64,000 bases of DNA from Phlegmacium glaucopus (Eukaryota > Basidiomycota > Agaricomycetes > Agaricales > Cortinariaceae), in the NCBI GenBank assembly GCA_015039465.1, contig MU129988.1, positions 495,061 to 559,060 of the forward strand. Direction: 5' to 3'. The stretch's first letter is position 1; each line of letters begins with the position of its first letter. Under the pieces are notes generated by a model that was not told the origin of the DNA, did not search any database, and saw only the letters and a program-made list of their open reading frames with translations. The position numbers and the translations under genes are program-made. Below, piece after piece: positions 58,926-64,000 of this stretch.

Positions 58926-61255
58926 CTACTGAACTATACTAAAATATAAGTGAAAAGTATTGAAATATAGTGACATCTTAGTGGATTCAGCATAAAAAGT
59001 CATAATAGCTTTATCACTATGTGTTTTTGAGAAATTATTATTTTCTATCTGCATTACATATTGTTCTCTTTGAGAAAAAGGATAGGTGGTTTGTCCATTA
59101 TGATAACAAATAAAATATTTGTCAATAACTCTGGTAGTAAAATGATTTCCATTGGTGCAGATGATTCCCTTTAAAATATAATGTTTTGAAGATGCTAAAA
59201 CACCAAACTTGAGGGAAATATTGATGCTAATTTGAGAAGCTATAAAAAATATTAAAATTGCAGGGAGTTTGTTATTGTATTTTTCATGTGACTTTGCCAA
59301 TGTCACAATCACAATATATTTCACACCCTATATTTAAACAAATGTTGCTTGCTCAATTCTTGAAGTAATGACTCAAAAATTTGTAGATGATCATAGATAT
59401 GCAGTATGTTGGTGCTCAGACCACCAAAAGCTCCATTTTCATTTTTTATTATTTTCCAACTTTTTACATCCTGACCACATGTACTTACCATGGTCAAATG
59501 CTTTCTGTATGAGTTTAAATGTGATTCAAGGCCTGAAAAAATCATGTATACTCTGTGGTATTTAAAAAAGATGAAAAGATATTTTCAGGACAATCAGAGC
59601 TCTGGAAGGATGTCAATCTATAATTTTATTTAACAGTTTTTATTACAATTAAATGTTTCTGTTTAATTAAATGGCATATTGACATCCAGCCATAGCTTCA
59701 ATTGTCCTGAAAATATTTATACACTTGTTTTACATACTATAGAGTATACATGATTTTTTTCAGGCCTTGAATCACATTTAAAGACAAACCAACAGCAGTG
59801 TAGTCTTGAAGGTATGAATATGGTTTTTGAATTGTAAAATTACATTTCAAACATTGTAGTTGTGAATCATGATGTTTGTTCCCTACAATTCTTCTCTAGT
59901 GAATTTGCTGACTAATTCAGCTATGTTAGTATAACTGTTACCAAAGGGATATTGCAAGGGTTTATTATTATTCAATACTATTCTTAAATGATTATGAACC
60001 AATTCAAATGTACATTTATTAGAATGTAGTAAATGAAGTTTTGAATGGAGAAATTGCAGATAATGGGTTCCATTTTCAAAATATGCTTTATGAATTAATT
60101 GAACTTCATTCCACATATGGTAAATTAGTGTAAATAGTGAATCATATGCACAACTATAGTCAATGTTATCCCAAGTAAGTCCAAGTGGTGATTGGTTGGT
60201 CAAAGCACCAGGAATAAGTGGAGAAGTTTTTATTTTTTTATATTATTTATTATGAAGGGTAAGCAAAGAATTTTTATGCCTTCTTCTACTCTATTTGTAG
60301 ATTATAAAATTATTGTAAATGTCCAAATTCCATGTATTATCATCTTCAGTTTTTTTAATAAATATTTCATTATTACTTCATTTTAAAGCATCATGCCAGC
60401 ATTTGGTTTTTTTTGATTTGAAAATCAGTTTGATATTTATATATCATTGGGTTATATAGAGGACCAAAATAACTTTTGCTTATATGTCTTTTATAAAATT
60501 TCATTGTAATATCATTCATAATGTTTAATTCTCTGAATTTTTGATGTAGATGTCCAGATAATCCTCATGTGATTTTGGTTGAATTAAATCCCCAAACAAT
60601 AGTAGTTTTAGCTGCACTTGCACTTCATGATAGACTGGTATAAATTGATTGAATGTTTTTTACAATGACTAAGATTTACAACATTATATAGTTGAGTTTT
60701 TTCTTGGGATGTATAGTCCGTCATAGAGAAATTAGGTAAAACATTTACTTGCTGTCCCACTATATTTATTTCATAGTCATTTGGAAGATTGCATTTTATT
60801 GGTTTTGAGGTTCTGGACATTGGAATTACACTTTCAGGTAAATGGGGTAGTTGAACTTTTTTAGTTTGTTTTTCAGTTCTAAATATTCCTTGAGGGCCTG
60901 GTACAGCAATATAGGCTTCTTGGCCTTTTAGTAATACAAAGTTTGGTTGATTATTTGTTTTTATCATGAATAACATTCCTAAAAATGATAATTTACCAGG
61001 AAATGTTCACTAGAATATGGGATGTAACTCCAAAGTGTATTTTAATATCAACTGGGATATCACTACTTTCTGGATGTTTTTGGTTGATTTAGTGCCTCTT
61101 TTTTTGTTTAGTTGTAGCCACACCTCTTTTATCAATAGAATAAAAATATGTTAATTTTGGTCTTGTATCCTGAGAAAATTGAGCAGAACCAAAGTCATTT
61201 ATTTGGTCTTTTGTGTATTTAAAGATGTTATAACGGATACATATCTGTGTCAATT
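58926..61255 (-). pseudogene. Decayed Pif1-like helicase fused to a cysteine-peptidase domain
   Basis: Reading the minus strand, pieces of one protein appear in order, separated by stops, frameshifts or unplaced introns. First is the helicase C-terminus (DTRPKLTYFYSIDKRGVATT near 61140, then EAYIAVPGPQGIF). Next are NVLPNFSMTDYTSQEKTQLY and YNVVNLSHCKKHSINLY near 60700. A peptidase Cys box follows (GLTWDNIDYSCAYDSLFTLI near 60150), and last a His box (LKGIICTNGNHFTTRVIDKY near 59120). The combination of a Pif1-family helicase end with a ubiquitin-protease-like Cys/His domain is known to me from repeated, element-borne proteins of Agaricomycetes. The first, ATP-binding half of the helicase was not found. 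The DNA is very AT-rich, and a foldback has entered between the two peptidase parts. Confidence 0.72.
59514..59785. repeat. Foldback (inverted duplication) of about 270 bp
   Basis: Left arm 59514 to about 59633 and right arm about 59660 to 59785 are inverted copies of each other over about 120 bp with some mismatches. Shared words include tttaaatgtgattcaaggcc, atcatgtatactct and atattttcaggacaat. The arms include the 3' splice-site region (ttttttcaggcc) of the peptidase gene, so part of the gene itself has been duplicated in reverse. Confidence 0.8.
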
Positions 61256-61415
61256 TTTTATTATGTCTATTCCCAGCATTGAGATATAGTTCCCAATTTT
61301 GTCAATCCAAATGTGACTATATATTTAACATCTGAAACATTATAGCCTATCCCAGCAGCATCCATCTGTTGCACATATGATGCAAAATCCCCCTTTCAAA
61401 AATAATTCCCAGTGC
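61256..61415. other. Short AT-rich spacer
   Basis: Nothing was recognised; upstream parts of the helicase remnant may continue here. Confidence 0.35.
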
Positions 61416-61788
61416 TGTTACAATTGCCGTGTACGCACTCTTTTCATTTCTTTTTACTTTATCACACATGCATTCTACATGAGACATTCATTGTTTCACT
61501 TACATGCTGGTATTGTTTACTTTTCATACATGTGTCAAACACATGTTTTACTTACCTTTACCTCATGCACTTCATTACCTATTTAGTATATAAACCCTTG
61601 TATTCAGTACAATGTTCTGTACCTAGTCTTCAATAGACGATCTTTCTCTACTTTCTTCACTCTCAAACCCAACAGCTTCCTCAGACCTTTACAAGTCTGC
61701 AAAGCTCTAGAGCTCAGCTTAGATCTAAACTCCAACATAGTAACAATTGTCAACGATCAGTGTACCTGAATTGTTTGAAGTCGTAACA
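61416..61788 (+). mobile_element. LTR of the TGTTAC family, plus orientation
   Basis: It begins TGTTACAATTGC and ends GAAGTCGTAACA, with a TATA-like box tagtatataaaccc near 61585. It is the inverted counterpart of 55798-56178. The bases on the two sides do not form a direct repeat (agtgc and aaagt), so this may be the 5' LTR of an element or a copy joined to rearranged DNA. A short frame starting at 61867 (MSNLVKDLIDTQTSEQQHQV) follows it, which could be the start of a decayed gag. Confidence 0.68.
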
Positions 61789-63060
61789 AAAGTCTAGGGG
61801 TCTACACAAACTCACATACTTTCTACAGTTGCAATTATAAACTGAACACAAAACAAACAAAACTGAATGTCAAACCTGGTGAAAGATCTGATCGACACCC
61901 AAACCTCTGAGCAACAGCATCAAGTTCAAGAAGAAGAACAGGGACATACAGACTTTCACAGTCATCCCTATCAAGCGAAAACAAAGGAGAATTTTCTACT
62001 CCACCAGAACCCAAAAGCAGAACACCTGAACTTACCAAAGAAGTAGTCACAGCACTCAGCACATCACAAAATCCTTTAGATTGGGCATGAGAACAACTTA
62101 GCCCTTTCTTATTGTTCGCTAGTCCTACCAAAACATGAACTGAACCAGATCCCTGGTCCTACGCATTACCTGAACCAACAAATTCAGAAGAAGAAGTAGA
62201 AGACCTACTTAACTGAACCCTGACACCAAGCTTGAAATCAAAATCAAGCAAGATAACTGATGCAAACATGAACCAACCAAACTTGACCGCCTTCTCTGGT
62301 GCAGAGATTAAACTGAACATGCAACCATTCACTGGCAAATGAGAAGAATTGAGGAAATTCCTCCTCAATGTGAAACTATACCTAACCATCAATGTAAGGT
62401 TTACAATTCCAATTTACAAAAGCTTGCATTCATGCTTTCTTTACTCAATGATGGTGAAGCCACTATTGCACACCAATACTGATTGGTAGCATGGGTAAAA
62501 GCTTAAAAGTTGCCATCATGAAAATAAAGCAGACTTTGAATTCACTTGCCTGTTTTGGAAGTGGCCCTGAATTGCATTCCTGGTCAACAAATCATTCATT
62601 CAACATTATCATCCTCATTGCTCATCTTATTCACAATGTCTTTCACCATGTTATCTATTGTCTACACTATCAACATGATCCTGCATATCTACCATCCATT
62701 TATTCCTTCGCTAGTGATACAACAAAACAATCAATCCACTATTTGCATCAGTCATCAGCTCGTGTTTGATTGTATCTATGGCCCATTATTTCAAGAATGG
62801 CCTATCTATGGACACATCAGCTACGTCTCCCATTATGTAAAAGTGGTGGTGGGCAATGCCTGTCACCCGTGACATCTGGCTTGGCATGTGTCACACATGT
62901 GTCACACTTCAGAAAGTGAGACACTGACTTCCTCCTCTGTACAACACTCCCAGAGGGGAGTTTGAGTCATCTATATCCATATAAATAGGATGTGAATCAG
63001 ATATAATAAATCAAATTTTATGAATGTGTGTAATTGTTCCTGGATGCATGTTTCCCCAGC
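61789..63060. other. Possible decayed internal region of an LTR element
   Basis: A plus-strand frame from 61867 stays open for about 55 codons before a stop, and later frames are broken. Near 62944-62960 there is actcccagaggggagtttga, a small palindrome. No retroelement domain could be recognised. Confidence 0.35.
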
Positions 63061-63371
63061 CAAATTGATGGCTGAAGCTTCTAAGGAATAGAACTCTTCA
63101 ACAACTCATTTATGAGATTTGTTTTGGTGAGAGAATATGCTATATTTTCGATTATTAACAGTTCTCAGGGATTAGAATTTTTAATTTCATGCTCCAAGTA
63201 TGAGATATGGGCTCTTACCACCCAATATCTCCTACTTGGAGCATGAATTAAAAATTCTAATCCCTGAGAACTGTTCAGAATCGAAGATATAGCATATTCT
63301 CTCACCAAAACAAATCTCATAAATGAGTTGTTGAAGAGTTCTATTCCTTAGAAGCTTCAGCCATCAATTTG
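63061..63371. repeat. Near-perfect 311 bp palindrome
   Basis: Arms 63061-63208 and 63224-63371 are inverted copies of about 148 bp with about five mismatches or indels, around a spacer of about 15 bp. Each arm contains one unit of the repeat family that continues in tandem to the right, so this is a head-to-head junction of that family. Confidence 0.92.
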
Positions 63372-64000
63372 ACTGGCATTGGCTTGTTATCACTCATTTT
63401 ATTAGGCTCAACATGTAAAATCAGAAGATTTAACTCCTGAGAAATGTTTAGGGTATATTTTAGAGCATTTATTATCACCAAGATGAGTTATGAAAACTAG
63501 TTTATGAAGTGTTCTATAGGTTGGAAGTCTCAAACTTCATACTTTGTGTGAGAATTAGCTGAAGATCACTCATTTGTGAAGGGTTGAAGGCAGAATAACA
63601 AAATGTAACTCCTGAGAAATAATATTATACATAGTAGAGTAATATTTGTCACCAGTATAGGTTGCAGAATCCAGGTTCTGAGAGGTTCTATAGGCTGAAA
63701 GCCTCAAAAATTGCAATTTAGCAGGGATTTGGGTGGAGTTTGCTCAATTGTAGGATTTTAAGTGTGAAATAAAATAATAAAACTCCTGAGGAATGTTTTT
63801 AATACACTATAGAGGTTTTTTGGTCACATAAATAGCTGCAGAGACTATTTTCTGAAGAGTTCTATAGGTTTGAAGTCACACAATTCGCATTTTTGGGTGG
63901 GAATTGGCAGTAGCTCACTCATTTGTAAGGGTCTGAACATGAAATAAAAATATTTAACTCCTGAGAAATGTTTATAATACATGGTAGAGCATTTTGTGTC
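63258..64000. repeat. Tandem repeat of about 174 bp, at least five diverged units, running off the window
   Basis: The anchor word ctgag of the phrase aactcctgagaaatg starts at 63264, 63437, 63612, 63786 and 63961, giving spacings of 173, 175, 174 and 175. Other shared words are gagttctatagg and tcactcatttgt. Units differ by many substitutions, so the array is old. No open frame spans it. Confidence 0.9.

Overview
The window reads as nuclear DNA of a mushroom-forming basidiomycete (Agaricomycetes). Genes carry many short introns of about 45 to 60 bp. The families found (fungal NACHT STAND protein, Kre9/Knh1-like GPI proteins, double-psi beta-barrel secreted protein, fungal MetE-like protein, tandem Zn2Cys6 regulators, PIF/Harbinger and Copia elements) fit that group. 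The species cannot be named from the sequence. Exon joins given here were worked out by hand from splice signals and reading phase.

Layout. Positions 1-9597 hold a complete minus-strand gene (6535-9597, 831 aa, possibly Pex8-like) and a broken partial copy of it at the left edge. An NLR-type NACHT NTPase gene (2151-4921, 7 exons, 815 aa) lies between them; its last exons are in AT-rich DNA. Positions 10475-12696 hold two neighbouring Kre9/Knh1-like secreted-protein genes, one with a Ser/Thr-rich GPI tail and one without. Positions 15925-17078 are a decayed MetE-like methyltransferase gene. Then come an RPAP3-like TPR gene (17457-19148), a small secreted double-psi beta-barrel protein (20628-21280), a Bzz1-type F-BAR/C1/SH3 gene (23545-26632), a Caf1/Pop2 deadenylase gene whose usual active-site His is Gln (29494-30868), and two paralogous Zn2Cys6 transcription-factor genes (31061-34455 and 35188-38716).

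From about 39.3 kb the window is mobile and repetitive DNA. A small inverted-repeat element was split by a PIF/Harbinger transposon (39351-48062, TTA target duplication). That transposon's Myb/SANT gene was in turn split by a Copia LTR retrotransposon (39616-45135, GCTTA target duplication, 460 unknown bases inside). To the right are a 2 kb non-autonomous LTR element carrying a KH-domain reading frame (49940-51940), several solo or partial LTRs, minisatellites, a decayed Pif1-like helicase/cysteine peptidase gene (58926-61255) with a foldback inside it, a near-perfect 311 bp palindrome, and a tandem repeat of about 174 bp that runs off the right end. From about 52 kb the DNA is clearly AT-rich.

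The left 39 kb is therefore a normal gene neighbourhood and the right 25 kb a transposon graveyard. The gag-pol, transposase and KH-element reading frames are broken by TGA codons, consistent with C-to-T decay at CGA codons. No prokaryotic operon, CRISPR array, rRNA or tRNA gene was recognised.
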